64,000 nt of DNA, from NCBI RefSeq assembly GCF_900100795.1, contig NZ_FNCO01000005.1, forward strand, positions 186,001 to 250,000, given 5' to 3'. The position numbers were made by a program, and so were the translations under genes. Below are positions 42,489 to 53,299 of this stretch, piece by piece. The stretch is from Pseudomonas abietaniphila. GTDB taxonomy: Bacteria > Pseudomonadota > Gammaproteobacteria > Pseudomonadales > Pseudomonadaceae. Under the pieces are notes generated by a model. The model had not been told where the DNA came from. It searched no databases and saw only the letters and a program-made list of their open reading frames with translations. Position 1 is the first letter of the stretch, and each line of letters opens with the position of its first letter.

Positions 42489-43826
42489 TCATCTCAAACT
42501 GTGGTCATTCGTCGGTGGCTGCCAATGCAATCGCCAGTCACCACGGGGGTCGGCGTCCAGTCCCGGCAGGTTGGCAACGGCCAGCAACTGCTCGCCGCGA
42601 TACAACAGCGGCAATCGGCCGCGCAGAAAGACCGGTACGCCCTTTTCGTTGAGCAACCGTTTGAGATCCCTGCGTCCCCGGTCGGGCACATCGAGGACTT
42701 CCCCCCCTTGCCGGTAGTGGACATGCAAGCCGCCTCGAGGGATTTCACCGAGAATTTCCAGCATGCCGTTTCCAGGCAGATGCAAAGGCTGCGACGCCAT
42801 GGACCAATGCTGCGAACCGGCAACGTCCTTGAGCCAGATGCCCGACAACCACCAGATGCGCCCTTCGGCGCGGTGCAATTGCCCATCCGCCAGGCGCCAG
42901 ATCGGACGGCCATCCGGCCCGGCATCGCGCAACGAATTCCAGCCGGCCCAGTGGTCGCTGTCCGGCAAGCGCGTCAGCGGCCCGAGCCAGTGACGCAGCG
43001 CATTGCGCTGCCGTGCGTCGGACAGGGCCTCCAGCGGCGCCAGCTCCAGTGAAGGCACGTTCAGCCAAGGCCACGGGCAGGGTATTTCCGCTTGCGCCAG
43101 GTCCTGCAACGCCAGCTCATCGAGCAGACCTTGCGCTTCAGCCAGATGCGCGGCGCTGCGATTGAAGCTTGCGATCGCTTGCGGCCAGCGCGCCGTGAGC
43201 ATCGGCAGTACATGGTTGCGCAGGTAGTTGCGAGAAAACCGGGTGTCTTTGTTGCTGGGGTCTTCGATCCAGCTCAGCCCTTGCTCCTTGGCATAGGCTT
43301 CAAGCAGCGCACGCGGTTCATCCAGCAGCGGCCGAAACAGATGCCCCCTGCCCAATACCCGTTGGGCGGGCATGGCAGCCAGCCCCTTGACGCCCGCGCC
43401 TCGCAGCAGCCGAAACATGAGGGTTTCGGCTTGATCATCACGGTGTTGCGCAGCCAACAGCACCTCACCCGGGAGAAGCACCTCATCGAACGCCGCATAA
43501 CGGGCGTCGCGCGCAGCCTGCTCAAGGCTCGCGCCCGGACGCACCTGCACCTCGATGACCTGAAACGGCACCCCCAGAATCTGACACATCTGGCGGCAAT
43601 GCCCTGGCCACGACGCGGCAACGGCTTGCAAACCATGGTGAACATGGACGGCGCTCAGAGGAGGAAGACGATGGTGCTGCGCCAGATCGGCCAGCAGGTG
43701 CAACAGAACGGTGGAATCAAGCCCACCCGAGAAGGCAATGCGCCAACCGGCTGCGTCACGCCAGGTGGAAAGGCGTGACAACAGCCGTTTGGATAACTCT
43801 TTCCTGATGGTGTCCGGCCTGGTCAT
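42489..43826 (-). CDS. tilS: tRNA(Ile)-lysidine synthase
   Basis: The 445-residue protein has the PP-loop FSGGLDSTVLL (about 29-39), AQHRDDQAETLMFRLLRGAGVKGL and a C-terminal TilS substrate-binding domain (about 360-445) with RRDLKRLLNEKGVPVFLRGRLPLLY. It converts cytidine 34 of a tRNA-Ile to lysidine, changing its codon reading from AUG to AUA. It follows accA on the same strand after 66 bases. Confidence 0.95.
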   Translation of the reverse strand: MTRPDTIRKELSKRLLSRLSTWRDAAGWRIAFSGGLDSTVLLHLLADLAQHHRLPPLSAVHVHHGLQAVAASWPGHCRQMCQILGVPFQVIEVQVRPGASLEQAARDARYAAFDEVLLPGEVLLAAQHRDDQAETLMFRLLRGAGVKGLAAMPAQRVLGRGHLFRPLLDEPRALLEAYAKEQGLSWIEDPSNKDTRFSRNYLRNHVLPMLTARWPQAIASFNRSAAHLAEAQGLLDELALQDLAQAEIPCPWPWLNVPSLELAPLEALSDARQRNALRHWLGPLTRLPDSDHWAGWNSLRDAGPDGRPIWRLADGQLHRAEGRIWWLSGIWLKDVAGSQHWSMASQPLHLPGNGMLEILGEIPRGGLHVHYRQGGEVLDVPDRGRRDLKRLLNEKGVPVFLRGRLPLLYRGEQLLAVANLPGLDADPRGDWRLHWQPPTNDHSLR

Positions 43827-43892
43827 GCTGGTTTAACCCTGCGTTACGCTGGCCGGACCTCGATGCAGGCCTCGATGAGAGGCTCGCTTCGA

Positions 43893-44840
43893 TTAAACGC
43901 CGTAGCTCATGAGGCGCTCGTAACGGCGAGCCAGCAGTTCGTCGTTGTTGAACTTCTTGAGCATCGCCAACTGGCTGCTCAGTTCCGCGCGAATCGATGC
44001 GGCGGCGGCCGCTGGGTCACGGTGTGCACCGCCCAATGGCTCGCTGATCACTTTATCGACGATGCCCAGCCCCTTGAGACGATCGGCGGTGATGCCCATC
44101 GCTTCAGCGGCGTCCGGCGCCTTCTCGGCGGTTTTCCACAGAATCGATGCGCAGCCTTCCGGCGAGATCACCGCGTAGGTGGAGTATTGCAGCATGTTGA
44201 GCTGGTCGCAGACGCCGATGGCCAACGCACCGCCCGAACCACCTTCACCGATCACGGTGGCAATGATTGGAGTCTTCAGGCGTGCCATGACGCGCAGGTT
44301 CCAGGCAATGGCCTCGCTCTGGTTACGCTCTTCAGCGTCGATACCCGGATAGGCACCCGGCGTGTCGATGAACGTCAGGATCGGCATCTTGAAGCGCTCT
44401 GCCATTTCCATCAGACGGCACGCCTTGCGGTAGCCCTCCGGGCGCGGCATGCCGAAGTTGCGACGAACCTTCTCGCGCACTTCACGGCCTTTCTGGTGAC
44501 CGATCACCATGACTGGCTGATCGTCCAGGCGAGCGATACCACCTACGATGGCCGCGTCGTCGGAGAAGTGACGATCGCCATGCAGCTCGTCAAATTCGGT
44601 GAAGATGTGTTCGATGTAGTCCAGGGTGTACGGACGACGCGGATGACGCGCCATGCGCGCGATCTGCCAACTGGTCAGGTTGCCGAAAATGCTTTCGGTG
44701 AGCGTATTGCTCTTCTCTTGCAGTCGAGAGATCTCGTCGCCGATGTTCAGCGAGTTGTCATTGCCTACCAGACGCAGCTCTTCAATTTTGGCTTGCAGGT
44801 CAGCAATCGGCTGTTCGAAATCCAGAAAATTCGGGTTCAT
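43893..44840 (-). CDS. accA: Acetyl-CoA carboxylase carboxyltransferase subunit alpha
   Basis: The 315-residue protein starts [23 protein letters not shown] and contains the crotonase-type core [60 protein letters not shown] and [12 protein letters not shown]. It transfers carboxyl groups from biotin to acetyl-CoA, the first step of fatty acid synthesis, with AccD. The frame is open upstream to 44897, but the family start is the Met at 44840. Confidence 0.96.
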   Translation of the reverse strand: MNPNFLDFEQPIADLQAKIEELRLVGNDNSLNIGDEISRLQEKSNTLTESIFGNLTSWQIARMARHPRRPYTLDYIEHIFTEFDELHGDRHFSDDAAIVGGIARLDDQPVMVIGHQKGREVREKVRRNFGMPRPEGYRKACRLMEMAERFKMPILTFIDTPGAYPGIDAEERNQSEAIAWNLRVMARLKTPIIATVIGEGGSGGALAIGVCDQLNMLQYSTYAVISPEGCASILWKTAEKAPDAAEAMGITADRLKGLGIVDKVISEPLGGAHRDPAAAAASIRAELSSQLAMLKKFNNDELLARRYERLMSYGV

Positions 44841-44921
44841 AGGCATCCGTCTTGGGTCGACGGCCAAGAGGCCGGCCGGTTGATCCGTAAGCGCCATACC
44901 ATAAAGGATCTGGCGTCTTGC

Positions 44922-44972
44922 GGTCGAGATTAAAAAGGTCGAGCTTAAAAGTGTCGAGTTTAAAATTCGAGA
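44922..44972 (-). repeat. Short tandem repeats between dnaE and accA
   Basis: Three imperfect copies of GTCGAG(A/C/T)TTAAAA with a period of about 15 bases, followed by a fourth partial TCGAGA, lie between the dnaE stop and accA. The position suits a leader or operator of accA. Confidence 0.6.
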
Positions 44973-44979
44973 TCAGCTT

Positions 44980-47900
44980 TTAGCGATACTGCAGGAAGAC
45001 GTTCTCTCGTCCGAACTGGTCACGCAACGCCTGAATCAGGCTGTCTGCGGGATCGATTCGCCACGCTTCGCCGAACTGCAGCAACGCCTTGGCTTCCTGC
45101 CCGGTGTAGTCGAGCGTGATCGGACACGCTCCCCGGTGCTTCCTGCACAGGTCACCCAGCCAGCGTAGACGATCGCCCTTGAGGGCCTCGCTATGCACGG
45201 TCAGGCGTAAACTTTCGGCAAGGCCGGTGCGCGCTTCTTCCAGACTCATGACCCGTTTGGCGCGCAAACGCAGGCCACCGGAGAAATCGTCGGAACTGAC
45301 CTCACCCTCCACGACGACCATCGCGTCCGTTTGCAGCAGCGATTGAGCCGCCTGGAACGAGTCGGCAAACAAAGAAGCCTCGATACGTCCGGAACGGTCG
45401 TCGAGGGTGATGAAGCCCATCTTGTCGCCCTTTTTGTTCTTCATTACACGTAGCGCGATGATCAGCCCGGCAACGGTCTGAGTGTCGCGCGCAGGCTTCA
45501 GGTCCACGATTCGCTGACGGGCGAACCGGCGAATCTCGCCTTCGTATTCATCGATCGGGTGACCGGTCAGGTACAGCCCCAGTGTTTCCTTCTCGCCACG
45601 AAGCCGCTCTTTGAGAGTGACCTCCTTGGCATTGCGATGGTTCGCATAAACGTCCGCGTCCGCTTCGACGAACAGCCCGCCAAACAGGTCGGCGTGACCA
45701 CTGTCATGACTGCGCGCGGTCTGCTCGGCAGCCTGAATGGCGCCTTCCAGAGAGGCCAGCAACACACCACGGTTACGGTCGATATTGGCTTGATACTGTT
45801 TTGGTTCATCGAAGAAAAACGGACCGAGGCGGTCCAGCGCGCCACTGCGAATCAAACCATCGAGAGTACGCTTGTTGACCCGCTTGAGGTCGATGCGTGC
45901 GCAGAAGTCGAACAGGTCCTTGAACGGACCCGCCTGACGCGCCTCGGTGATCGCTTCCACCGGGCCTTCGCCGACGCCCTTGATGGCGCCCAGCCCGTAA
46001 ACGATGCGACCTTCGTCGTTCACCGTGAACTTGAACTCGGAGTTGTTCACATCCGGCGCATCCAGGCGCAGCTTCATGGTCCGCACTTCTTCGATCAAGG
46101 TCACGACCTTGTCGGTGTTGTGCATGTCCGCCGAGAGCACCGCCGCCATGAACGGCGCCGGGTAGTGTTTCTTGAGCCATGCCGTCTGGTACGAGACGAG
46201 TCCGTAGGCGGCGGAGTGGGATTTGTTGAACCCGTAACCGGCGAACTTTTCCACCAGGTCGAAGATGTTACCGGCCAGGTCAGGGTCAATATTGTTGGTC
46301 TTGCAACCTTCAATGAAACCGCCGCGCTGCTTGGCCATCTCCTCGGGCTTCTTTTTACCCATCGCACGACGCAGCATGTCAGCGCCGCCGAGGGTGTAGC
46401 CCGCCATCACCTGGGCAATCTGCATCACCTGTTCCTGATACAGGATGATGCCGTAGGTCGGCGCGAGTACGGGCTTGAGGCCTTCGTACTGATAGTCGAC
46501 GTGCGGGTACGACAGCTCGGCGCGACCGTGCTTACGGTTGATGAAGTCGTCCACCATGCCCGATTGCAGCGGCCCCGGACGGAACAGTGCCACGAGTGCG
46601 ATCAAGTCTTCCAGGCAGTCGGGCTTGAGCTTCTTGATCAGCTCTTTCATACCGCGCGATTCAAGCTGGAACACCGCGGTGGTTTCAGCTTTCTGCAGTA
46701 AATCGTAAGTCGGGGCGTCATCCAGCGGAATGAACGCGATGTCCAGCGGTTCCTCGCCGACCTTGGCGCGGTCGCGGTTGATCGTCTTCATCGCCCAATC
46801 GATGATCGTCAGCGTACGCAGACCCAGGAAGTCGAACTTCACAAGACCCGCGGCCTCAACGTCGTCCTTGTCGAACTGGGTCACCAGACCGCCGCCTTCC
46901 TCGTCGCAATAGATGGCGGCAAAGTCGGTCAGCTTGGTCGGCGCGATGACCACACCCCCGGCGTGCTTGCCGACGTTACGCACAACGCCTTCGAGCTTGC
47001 GCGCCATCTCCCAGATTTCCGCCCCTTCCTCATCGGTCTTGAGGAAGTCACGCAGGATTTCTTCCTGCTCGTAGGCTTTTTCCAGGGTCATGCCGACTTC
47101 GAACGGAATCATCTTCGACAGACGATCCGCCAGGCCGTACGACTTGCCCTGCACCCGCGCCACGTCGCGCACCACGGCCTTTGCCGCCATGGAACCGAAC
47201 GTGATGATCTGGCTGACCGCGTTGCGGCCGTACTTCTCGGCCACATAATCGATAACGCGGTCACGACCGTCCATGCAGAAGTCGACGTCGAAGTCGGGCA
47301 TCGACACCCGTTCCGGGTTCAGGAAACGTTCGAAGAGCAGGTCATACTGCAGCGGATCGAGGTCGGTGATCTTCTGCACGTAAGCCACGAGTGAACCGGC
47401 ACCCGATCCACGACCCGGGCCCACCGGAACGCCGTTGCTTTTGGCCCACTGGATGAAGTCCATAACGATCAGGAAGTAACCGGGGAAGCCCATCTGGATG
47501 ATGATATCCAGCTCGAAATTCAGGCGATCAACATAGACCTGACGCTTCTCTTCGTAATTGGGCGTGGTCTCTTTCGGCCACAGCACCGCCAGGCGCTCTT
47601 CCAGCCCCTCGAAGGACACCTTGCGGAAGTACTCGTCGATGGTGAGCCCATCGGGAATCGGGAAGTTGGGCAGAAAGTGCGTGCCCAGCTTCACTTCGAT
47701 GTTGCAGCGTTTGGCGATTTCGACCGTGTTCGCCAGTGCATCCGGCAGGTCACTGAACAGCTCGGCCATCTCCTCGGCGCTTTTCAGGTACTGCTGATCG
47801 CTGTAATTGTGCGAGCGGCGGGGATCGTCCAGCGCACGGCCTTCACCGATGCAGACGCGCGTTTCATGGGCCTCGAAGTCTTCCTGCTTGATGAAACGCA

Positions 47901-48501
47901 CATCGTTGGTCGCCACCAGCGGCGCGCCATGGCGCTCGGCCAGGGCCACGGCCGCGTGCAGGTGCTCTTCGTCATTGATGCGATGGGTGCGCTGGACTTC
48001 GACATAGAAGCGGTCCGGAAACACGGACATCCACTCTTTAAGCAACGCGTCCGCTTCAGACGGGTTCCCGCCCAGCAACGCCATGCCGATCTCGCCTTCT
48101 TTGGCGGCGGACAGGGCAATCAAGCCCTCGCTGGCCTCGGCGACCCACTCGCGCTCGATGACCACCAGGCCGTTACGCTGGCCGTGCATGAAGCCGCGGG
48201 AAATCAGCTCGGTGAGGTTCAAATAGCCTTTGGGGTTCATCACCAACAGGCTCATGCGACTGAGCGGCGCGTCGCGATCGCGCCCCGCCAGCCAGATGTC
48301 GGCGCCGCAGATCGGCTTGATTCCGGCACCCATGGCGGCTTTATAGAATTTGACCAACGAACACAGGTTGTTCTGGTCGGTCACCGCCACTGCCGGCATG
48401 TTCATGGCGGTCAGCGCTTTGACCAACGGCTTGACCCGGACCAGACCATCAACCAGAGAGTATTCGGTGTGCAGGCGTAGATGAACGAAAGAAGCCGGCA
48501 T
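44980..48501 (-). CDS. dnaE: DNA polymerase III subunit alpha
   Basis: The 1173-residue replicase subunit has an N-terminal PHP domain ([15 protein letters not shown]), the polymerase active site region with [24 protein letters not shown], the catalytic [19 protein letters not shown], and then HhH and OB-fold parts (about 960-1060). The length is usual for a DnaE1. It synthesises most of the chromosome with the beta clamp and epsilon. It has a separate unit from rnhB by a weak hairpin. ATG 48501 has the typical [15 protein letters not shown] start. Confidence 0.98.
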   Translation of the reverse strand: MPASFVHLRLHTEYSLVDGLVRVKPLVKALTAMNMPAVAVTDQNNLCSLVKFYKAAMGAGIKPICGADIWLAGRDRDAPLSRMSLLVMNPKGYLNLTELISRGFMHGQRNGLVVIEREWVAEASEGLIALSAAKEGEIGMALLGGNPSEADALLKEWMSVFPDRFYVEVQRTHRINDEEHLHAAVALAERHGAPLVATNDVRFIKQEDFEAHETRVCIGEGRALDDPRRSHNYSDQQYLKSAEEMAELFSDLPDALANTVEIAKRCNIEVKLGTHFLPNFPIPDGLTIDEYFRKVSFEGLEERLAVLWPKETTPNYEEKRQVYVDRLNFELDIIIQMGFPGYFLIVMDFIQWAKSNGVPVGPGRGSGAGSLVAYVQKITDLDPLQYDLLFERFLNPERVSMPDFDVDFCMDGRDRVIDYVAEKYGRNAVSQIITFGSMAAKAVVRDVARVQGKSYGLADRLSKMIPFEVGMTLEKAYEQEEILRDFLKTDEEGAEIWEMARKLEGVVRNVGKHAGGVVIAPTKLTDFAAIYCDEEGGGLVTQFDKDDVEAAGLVKFDFLGLRTLTIIDWAMKTINRDRAKVGEEPLDIAFIPLDDAPTYDLLQKAETTAVFQLESRGMKELIKKLKPDCLEDLIALVALFRPGPLQSGMVDDFINRKHGRAELSYPHVDYQYEGLKPVLAPTYGIILYQEQVMQIAQVMAGYTLGGADMLRRAMGKKKPEEMAKQRGGFIEGCKTNNIDPDLAGNIFDLVEKFAGYGFNKSHSAAYGLVSYQTAWLKKHYPAPFMAAVLSADMHNTDKVVTLIEEVRTMKLRLDAPDVNNSEFKFTVNDEGRIVYGLGAIKGVGEGPVEAITEARQAGPFKDLFDFCARIDLKRVNKRTLDGLIRSGALDRLGPFFFDEPKQYQANIDRNRGVLLASLEGAIQAAEQTARSHDSGHADLFGGLFVEADADVYANHRNAKEVTLKERLRGEKETLGLYLTGHPIDEYEGEIRRFARQRIVDLKPARDTQTVAGLIIALRVMKNKKGDKMGFITLDDRSGRIEASLFADSFQAAQSLLQTDAMVVVEGEVSSDDFSGGLRLRAKRVMSLEEARTGLAESLRLTVHSEALKGDRLRWLGDLCRKHRGACPITLDYTGQEAKALLQFGEAWRIDPADSLIQALRDQFGRENVFLQYR

Positions 48502-48529
48502 GGGTGATCCTATAGCGCACAGAAAACGA

Positions 48530-48549
48530 AGGCCGGATTGTACCGGCCT
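48530..48549 (-). terminator. Weak terminator between rnhB and dnaE
   Basis: AGGCCGG-ATTGTA-CCGGCCT hairpin 24 bases past the rnhB stop, with only TCGTTTT following. It may reduce, rather than stop, read-through into dnaE. Confidence 0.5.
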
Positions 48550-48572
48550 CTCATGAAAACATCAGCCCGCGA

Positions 48573-49229
48573 TCAACTGAGCGGCAACGAGGTAAAACCG
48601 GTGGAGATCATCATCTCGCGCGCCTCGTAAGCTGCGCGCACCGGGGCGAAAGAACGCCGATGGATGGGCGTCGGGCCCAGTCTGGCCAGCGCCTCCAGGT
48701 GAACCGGCGTGGGATAACCTTTGTGCCCGCCGATGCCGTACCCCGGATAGAGAAGCTCCATGGCCGCCATTTCCCGATCACGACTGACCTTCGCCAGAAT
48801 CGATGCCGCAGCGATAGCGGGCACCTGAGCGTCGCCCTGAATGACAGGGGCGGACGGCACCGACAGCTGAGGGCAACGATTGCCGTCGATCAATGCCAGC
48901 TTCGGCGTAATGAGCAACCCTTCGACGGCACGTTTCATGGCCAGCATGGTGGCGTGCAGGATGTTCAGCTCGTCGATTTCTTCGACTTCAGCCCGCGCAA
49001 TGTGCCAGCACAGGGCTTTCTCGCAGATTTCGTCAAACAACTTTTCGCGCTTGGCTTCGGTGAGCTTTTTCGAATCGTTCAGACCCAGAATCGGGCGATT
49101 GGGGTCCAGGATCACGGCGGCCGTCACGACGGCGCCGCACAGCGGGCCACGGCCCACCTCGTCGACGCCAGCGACCAGATCCTCGACCAGATTGAAGTCC
49201 AGACCCATTTGCATTGATTGCGCACTCAT
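48573..49229 (-). CDS. rnhB: Ribonuclease HII
   Basis: The 218-residue nuclease carries [12 protein letters not shown] with the metal-binding Asp-Glu, and a later Asp in ALIDGN and RDREM region with AKVSRDREM. It removes ribonucleotides from DNA by cutting RNA-DNA hybrids. ATG 49229 overlaps the lpxB stop (ATGA), so it is the last gene of the lpx unit. Confidence 0.95.
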   Translation of the reverse strand: MSAQSMQMGLDFNLVEDLVAGVDEVGRGPLCGAVVTAAVILDPNRPILGLNDSKKLTEAKREKLFDEICEKALCWHIARAEVEEIDELNILHATMLAMKRAVEGLLITPKLALIDGNRCPQLSVPSAPVIQGDAQVPAIAAASILAKVSRDREMAAMELLYPGYGIGGHKGYPTPVHLEALARLGPTPIHRRSFAPVRAAYEAREMMISTGFTSLPLS

Positions 49230-50362
49230 CGTGAAGGCGACGCGCCAATCAGGTTCAACACCGCATCGGCAGCCTGATTGGACGCATCGCGACGCAAGGT
49301 TCGGTGAAGCGCATCGAAGCCGGCCGTCTGCTCCGCGCCGTTGTCGAGCAACGGCAGCAGGATTTGCGCCAGAGCATCGGCGGTCGCCGCGTCCTGCAGA
49401 AGCTCAGGGACCAGCAAGCGCTGGGCCAACAGGTTCGGCAGCGACACGTATGGACTCTTCACCATCCGCTTGAGTATCCAGTAGGTCAGCGGCGCCAGAC
49501 GATAGGCAACCACCATCGGTCGTTTGTACAGCAGCGCTTCCAGAGTGGCAGTCCCCGACGCGATCAGGACCGCATCACAGGCGGCCAGGGCAACGTGGGA
49601 GCGACCGTCAAGCAGCGTGAGCGGGAGATCACGACCTTGCAGCAGCAGCTCGATCTGCGCACGGCGTTGCGGGCTGGCACAGGGCAACACAAAACGGATG
49701 CCCGGACGCTGAGCCAGCAGACGCTCGGCGGCATCGAAGAACAGCGCGCACAGACGACCCACTTCTCCACCACGGCTGCCCGGCATCAACGCCACGACAG
49801 GGCCATCGCCCAGGCCCAACTCGGCGCGCGCCGCATCGCGGTCGGCCTCAAGGGGGATGGTGTCAGCCAACGGATGACCGACAAAACGCACCGGCACGCC
49901 TTTCTCTTCGTAAAAGCGAGCCTCGAACGGCAGCAAAGTCAGCATCAGATCGCAACCTTCGCGAATCTTCAGCACACGCTTCTGACGCCACGCCCAGACC
50001 GACGGGCTCACGTAGTGAACCGTCTTGATCCCGGCCTGGCGCAGTTTGAGTTCGATAGTGAGGGTGAAATCCGGCGCGTCGATGCCGATGAACACATCGG
50101 GCTTCTCGGCGATGAGGGTCTGGATCAACAGCTTGCGACGAGCCAGCAACTCTTTGAGCCGCCCGAGCACTTCCACCAGCCCCATGACCGACAGCCGCTC
50201 CATCGGGAAGTAGGAGCGCATGCCCTCCGCTTCCATGAGCGGACCGCCTACCCCGATGAACTGGGCGTCAGGATGACGGGCTTTGATGGCGCGCATCAAA
50301 CCGGAGCCCAGGATGTCGCCGGAGGCTTCTCCGGCGACCAGCGCTATACGCAGGGCACTCAT
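49226..50362 (-). CDS. lpxB: Lipid-A-disaccharide synthase
   Basis: The 378-residue glycosyltransferase starts [20 protein letters not shown] and contains [30 protein letters not shown] and FVGHPLAD. It joins UDP-2,3-diacylglucosamine and lipid X to make the lipid A disaccharide. It lies two bases after the lpxA stop and overlaps rnhB by four bases. Confidence 0.97.
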   Translation of the reverse strand: MSALRIALVAGEASGDILGSGLMRAIKARHPDAQFIGVGGPLMEAEGMRSYFPMERLSVMGLVEVLGRLKELLARRKLLIQTLIAEKPDVFIGIDAPDFTLTIELKLRQAGIKTVHYVSPSVWAWRQKRVLKIREGCDLMLTLLPFEARFYEEKGVPVRFVGHPLADTIPLEADRDAARAELGLGDGPVVALMPGSRGGEVGRLCALFFDAAERLLAQRPGIRFVLPCASPQRRAQIELLLQGRDLPLTLLDGRSHVALAACDAVLIASGTATLEALLYKRPMVVAYRLAPLTYWILKRMVKSPYVSLPNLLAQRLLVPELLQDAATADALAQILLPLLDNGAEQTAGFDALHRTLRRDASNQAADAVLNLIGASPSR

Positions 50363-50364
50363 GA

Positions 50365-51141
50365 TTAACGGGTGATGCCGCGGGTCGATTTCTGGATCGA
50401 ATCAAGAAACAGCGCGACTTCCGGGAACTGTGCAGCGGGCTCGGCCAGATCGATGATCGCCTGCTCCACGGTCAGCCCTTGACGGTAGACCGTCTTGTAG
50501 GCGCGACGCAGGGCGTGGATCGCATCCTCCGAGAAACCACGACGGCGCATGCCCTCGAAGTTCATACTGCGCGCCTCGGCCGGATTACCAAAGACCGTGA
50601 CGAATGCCGGGACGTCTTTGCCGATGGCGGTGCCCATCCCGGAAAAGCTGTGGGCACCGATATGGCAATACTGATGCACCAGGGTAAAGCCGGACAGGAT
50701 CGCCCAGTCATCCACATGCACGTGACCGGCCAACGCCGTGTTGTTGACCAGGATGCAGTGATTACCAATGACACTGTCGTGACCGATGTGGGCGTAGGCC
50801 ATGATCAGGTTGTGATCACCGATCGTGGTTTCCGCACGGTCCTGAATGGTACCGCGATGGATCGTGACGCCTTCACGAATCACGTTGTGGTCACCAATGA
50901 CCAGACGCGTCGCTTCACCTTTGTATTTGAGGTCAGGCGTGTCCTCACCCACCGATGAAAACTGGTAGATGTGATTATGTTTGCCGATTTTGGTCGGACC
51001 GCGCAGGATCACATGCGGACCAATGACCGTACCCTCGCCGATTTCCACACCGGGCCCGACGATCGACCAAGGGCCGACCTCCACATTGTCAGCCAGAATG
51101 GCTGTCGGATCGATGATTGCGCGAGAGTCAATCAAACTCAT
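50365..51141 (-). CDS. lpxA: UDP-N-acetylglucosamine acyltransferase
   Basis: The 258-residue protein is built of left-handed parallel-beta-helix hexapeptide repeats ([IV]G-x4) over its first 190 residues and has a helical C-terminus. His in [20 protein letters not shown] is the usual catalytic base region. It attaches the first 3-hydroxyacyl chain in lipid A synthesis. It overlaps fabZ by four bases. Confidence 0.97.
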   Translation of the reverse strand: MSLIDSRAIIDPTAILADNVEVGPWSIVGPGVEIGEGTVIGPHVILRGPTKIGKHNHIYQFSSVGEDTPDLKYKGEATRLVIGDHNVIREGVTIHRGTIQDRAETTIGDHNLIMAYAHIGHDSVIGNHCILVNNTALAGHVHVDDWAILSGFTLVHQYCHIGAHSFSGMGTAIGKDVPAFVTVFGNPAEARSMNFEGMRRRGFSEDAIHALRRAYKTVYRQGLTVEQAIIDLAEPAAQFPEVALFLDSIQKSTRGITR

Positions 51142-51578
51142 AGTTTACGTTCCGCACAGATGATTTCTGCGGAGCAGACCGGCTTGCCGTCCACCGACGC
51201 CTGGCATTCGAACTTCCAGATCTGACGCTTGCAGCTGAGGAACTTCGCTTCAAGGATCAATTGGTCGCCCGGCAACACCGGCTGACGGAAACGCAGTTTG
51301 TCGGAGCCCACGAAGTAATACAGGGTGCCGTCGGCAGGCTTTACGTCAAGCATCTTGAAGCCCAGGATGCCCGCAGCTTGCGCCATCGCTTCAATGATCA
51401 GCACACCCGGCATGATTGGATGCTGGGGAAAGTGCCCGTTGAAGAAGGGCTCATTGATGCTGACATTCTTGTAGGCACGAATGCTCTTATTCTCAACATC
51501 CAGCTCCACGACCCGGTCCACGAGCAGGAACGGGTAACGGTGGGGCAGATATTCGCGAATTTCGTTGATGTCCATCAT
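51138..51578 (-). CDS. fabZ: 3-hydroxyacyl-ACP dehydratase FabZ
   Basis: The 146-residue hot-dog enzyme has [17 protein letters not shown] and the catalytic [21 protein letters not shown] (His near 53, Glu near 67). It dehydrates 3-hydroxyacyl-ACP in fatty acid elongation and competes with LpxA for substrate. It begins with two ATG codons in a row; a Shine-Dalgarno sequence is not clear. A hairpin stands in its leader, 30-57 bases upstream. Confidence 0.96.
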   Translation of the reverse strand: MMDINEIREYLPHRYPFLLVDRVVELDVENKSIRAYKNVSINEPFFNGHFPQHPIMPGVLIIEAMAQAAGILGFKMLDVKPADGTLYYFVGSDKLRFRQPVLPGDQLILEAKFLSCKRQIWKFECQASVDGKPVCSAEIICAERKL

Positions 51579-51606
51579 TTCGAGAGGAAGCCTGTAGTAA
51601 AGATTG

Positions 51607-51634
51607 GGAGTGCGCGACGAAAGCGCGGCACTCC
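51607..51634 (-). other. Hairpin between lpxD and fabZ
   Basis: GGAGTGC and GCACTCC with further GCGC pairs enclose a short loop. It stands in the only sizeable gap (112 bases) of the skp-lpxD-fabZ-lpxA-lpxB block and has no strong T run, so an attenuator or an RNA-stabilising structure is possible. Confidence 0.45.
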
Positions 51635-51690
51635 TCTAGCAAATCAAGGAGGCAGTTTATCGGCTTTGCACACTTGATAAGAAAAAGGTA

Positions 51691-52746
51691 TCAGCCATCA
51701 GATGATGCTTTACCGCCTGAGGTCACTGCCTCGACAATCTTTTCCAGCTGTTGCAGCCGTCGCGCCATGTCGTCGAGCTGGCGAATACGTGCTGCACTCT
51801 TGCGCCATTCCGCGGCCGGCTGCATCGCCGTCCCCGAAGAATAAGAGCCAGGCTCGGTAATCGACCGGGTCACCATGGTCATCCCGGTAATGAAAACACC
51901 GTCGCAAATTTCAATGTGGCCCACCAGACCCACGCCACCGGCCAGCATGCAATGCTTGCCGATTTTGGCGCTGCCCGAGATACCGACACACGCGGCCATG
52001 GCCGTGTGATCACCCACTTGTACGTTGTGTGCGATCTGAATCTGGTTATCCAGCTTCACGCCATTGCCGATACGGGTATCGTCCATGGCGCCGCGATCGA
52101 TGGCAGTATTCACGCCAATCTCGACGTCGTCGCCGATGGTGACGCCGCCGATCTGAGCGATTTTCTGCCACACGCCTTTCTCGTTGGCGAAGCCGAAGCC
52201 CTCGCCACCGAGCACTGCGCCGGACTGGATCACCACACGTTGACCGATGCGTACATCGTGATAAAGCGTCACGCGAGGCGCCAGCCAGCCGCCTTCACCG
52301 ATCGTGCTGCGTGCACCAATGAAGCAATGAGCGCCGATGGTGACGCCAGCAGCGATGCGCGCCCCGCTTTCGATCACCGCGTAGGCACCCACGCTTGCGG
52401 CCGCATCAACGAACGCGTCTTCAGCGACCACCGCAGTCGGGTGAATACCGGCTGCCGCTTTCGGCTTGGGATCGAACAGGTGGGAAATGCGTGCATACGC
52501 CAGGTACGGATCGGCAATCAACAGCGCGTCGCCCGCGTAACCTTCGGCATCCGCCGGCTTGAGCAGCACGGCAGCAGCATGAGTGGTCGCGAGGAATTTA
52601 CGGTACTGAGGGTTGGCCAGAAAACTGACCTGACCGGGCCCTGCCTCCTGCAAAGTGGCAAGCCCGGTGATTTCTTTTTCCGCCGAGCCACGAAGCGTGG
52701 CACCGAGGAACTCGGCCAACTGGCCGAGCTGGATAGTCGCGGTCAT
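51691..52746 (-). CDS. lpxD: UDP-3-O-(3-hydroxyacyl)glucosamine N-acyltransferase
   Basis: The 351-residue protein has an N-terminal uridine-binding domain (1-100), a hexapeptide-repeat beta-helix (about 100-300) with the catalytic His in [25 protein letters not shown], and a C-terminal helix ([20 protein letters not shown]). It adds the N-linked acyl chain in lipid A synthesis. It follows skp after four bases. Confidence 0.97.
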   Translation of the reverse strand: MTATIQLGQLAEFLGATLRGSAEKEITGLATLQEAGPGQVSFLANPQYRKFLATTHAAAVLLKPADAEGYAGDALLIADPYLAYARISHLFDPKPKAAAGIHPTAVVAEDAFVDAAASVGAYAVIESGARIAAGVTIGAHCFIGARSTIGEGGWLAPRVTLYHDVRIGQRVVIQSGAVLGGEGFGFANEKGVWQKIAQIGGVTIGDDVEIGVNTAIDRGAMDDTRIGNGVKLDNQIQIAHNVQVGDHTAMAACVGISGSAKIGKHCMLAGGVGLVGHIEICDGVFITGMTMVTRSITEPGSYSSGTAMQPAAEWRKSAARIRQLDDMARRLQQLEKIVEAVTSGGKASSDG

Positions 52747-52750
52747 GAAG

Positions 52751-53254
52751 TTACTTCAGCTGGTTCATGCGCTCGATGACTTGGCGAGTGACGTCATACT
52801 GTGGCTTGACGTCAATCACGGCACCGCGCTCGAACACCAAGTCGTAACCGCCTTTCTTGATCACTTCCTCAACCGCCGAATCCAGCTTTGGCTTCAGCTG
52901 CTTGAGCATTTCACGGTCGGCGACGGCTTTGGCTTCGTTCAGCTCTTTGGACTGGAACTGGAAGTCACGGGCTTTCTGTTTGAAGTCCAGTTCCAGCTTC
53001 TCGCGCTCAGGCTGAGCCATTTTGTCGCCACCGGCGACCAGACGATCCTGGATACCCTTGGCGCTGCTTTCAAGAGCCTTCAACTTGGTCAGTTGAGGAC
53101 CGAATTTCTTTTCCGCGTCAACGGCGTATTTCTTGGCCGCGTCCGATTCCAGCAGAGCCATCTGATAGTTCAGGACAGCGATTTTCATGTCAGCGAATGC
53201 CGGGCCTGCGATCAGAACCGTTGCCAGCAATGCCAATTGGGTCAACTTACGCAC
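52751..53254 (-). CDS. skp: Periplasmic chaperone Skp/OmpH
   Basis: The 167-residue protein has a cleaved signal (1-21, GPAFA), then a coiled-coil of long helices typical of the three-tentacled Skp trimer. It carries unfolded outer-membrane proteins to BamA, whose gene is directly upstream in the transcript. The start is GTG 53254 with AGGAG seven bases upstream. Confidence 0.95.
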   Translation of the reverse strand: MRKLTQLALLATVLIAGPAFADMKIAVLNYQMALLESDAAKKYAVDAEKKFGPQLTKLKALESSAKGIQDRLVAGGDKMAQPEREKLELDFKQKARDFQFQSKELNEAKAVADREMLKQLKPKLDSAVEEVIKKGGYDLVFERGAVIDVKPQYDVTRQVIERMNQLK

Positions 53255-53299
53255 AATGTAACTCCTGCAAATCCGTTGTCGTTATCAGTGATCAGACCC

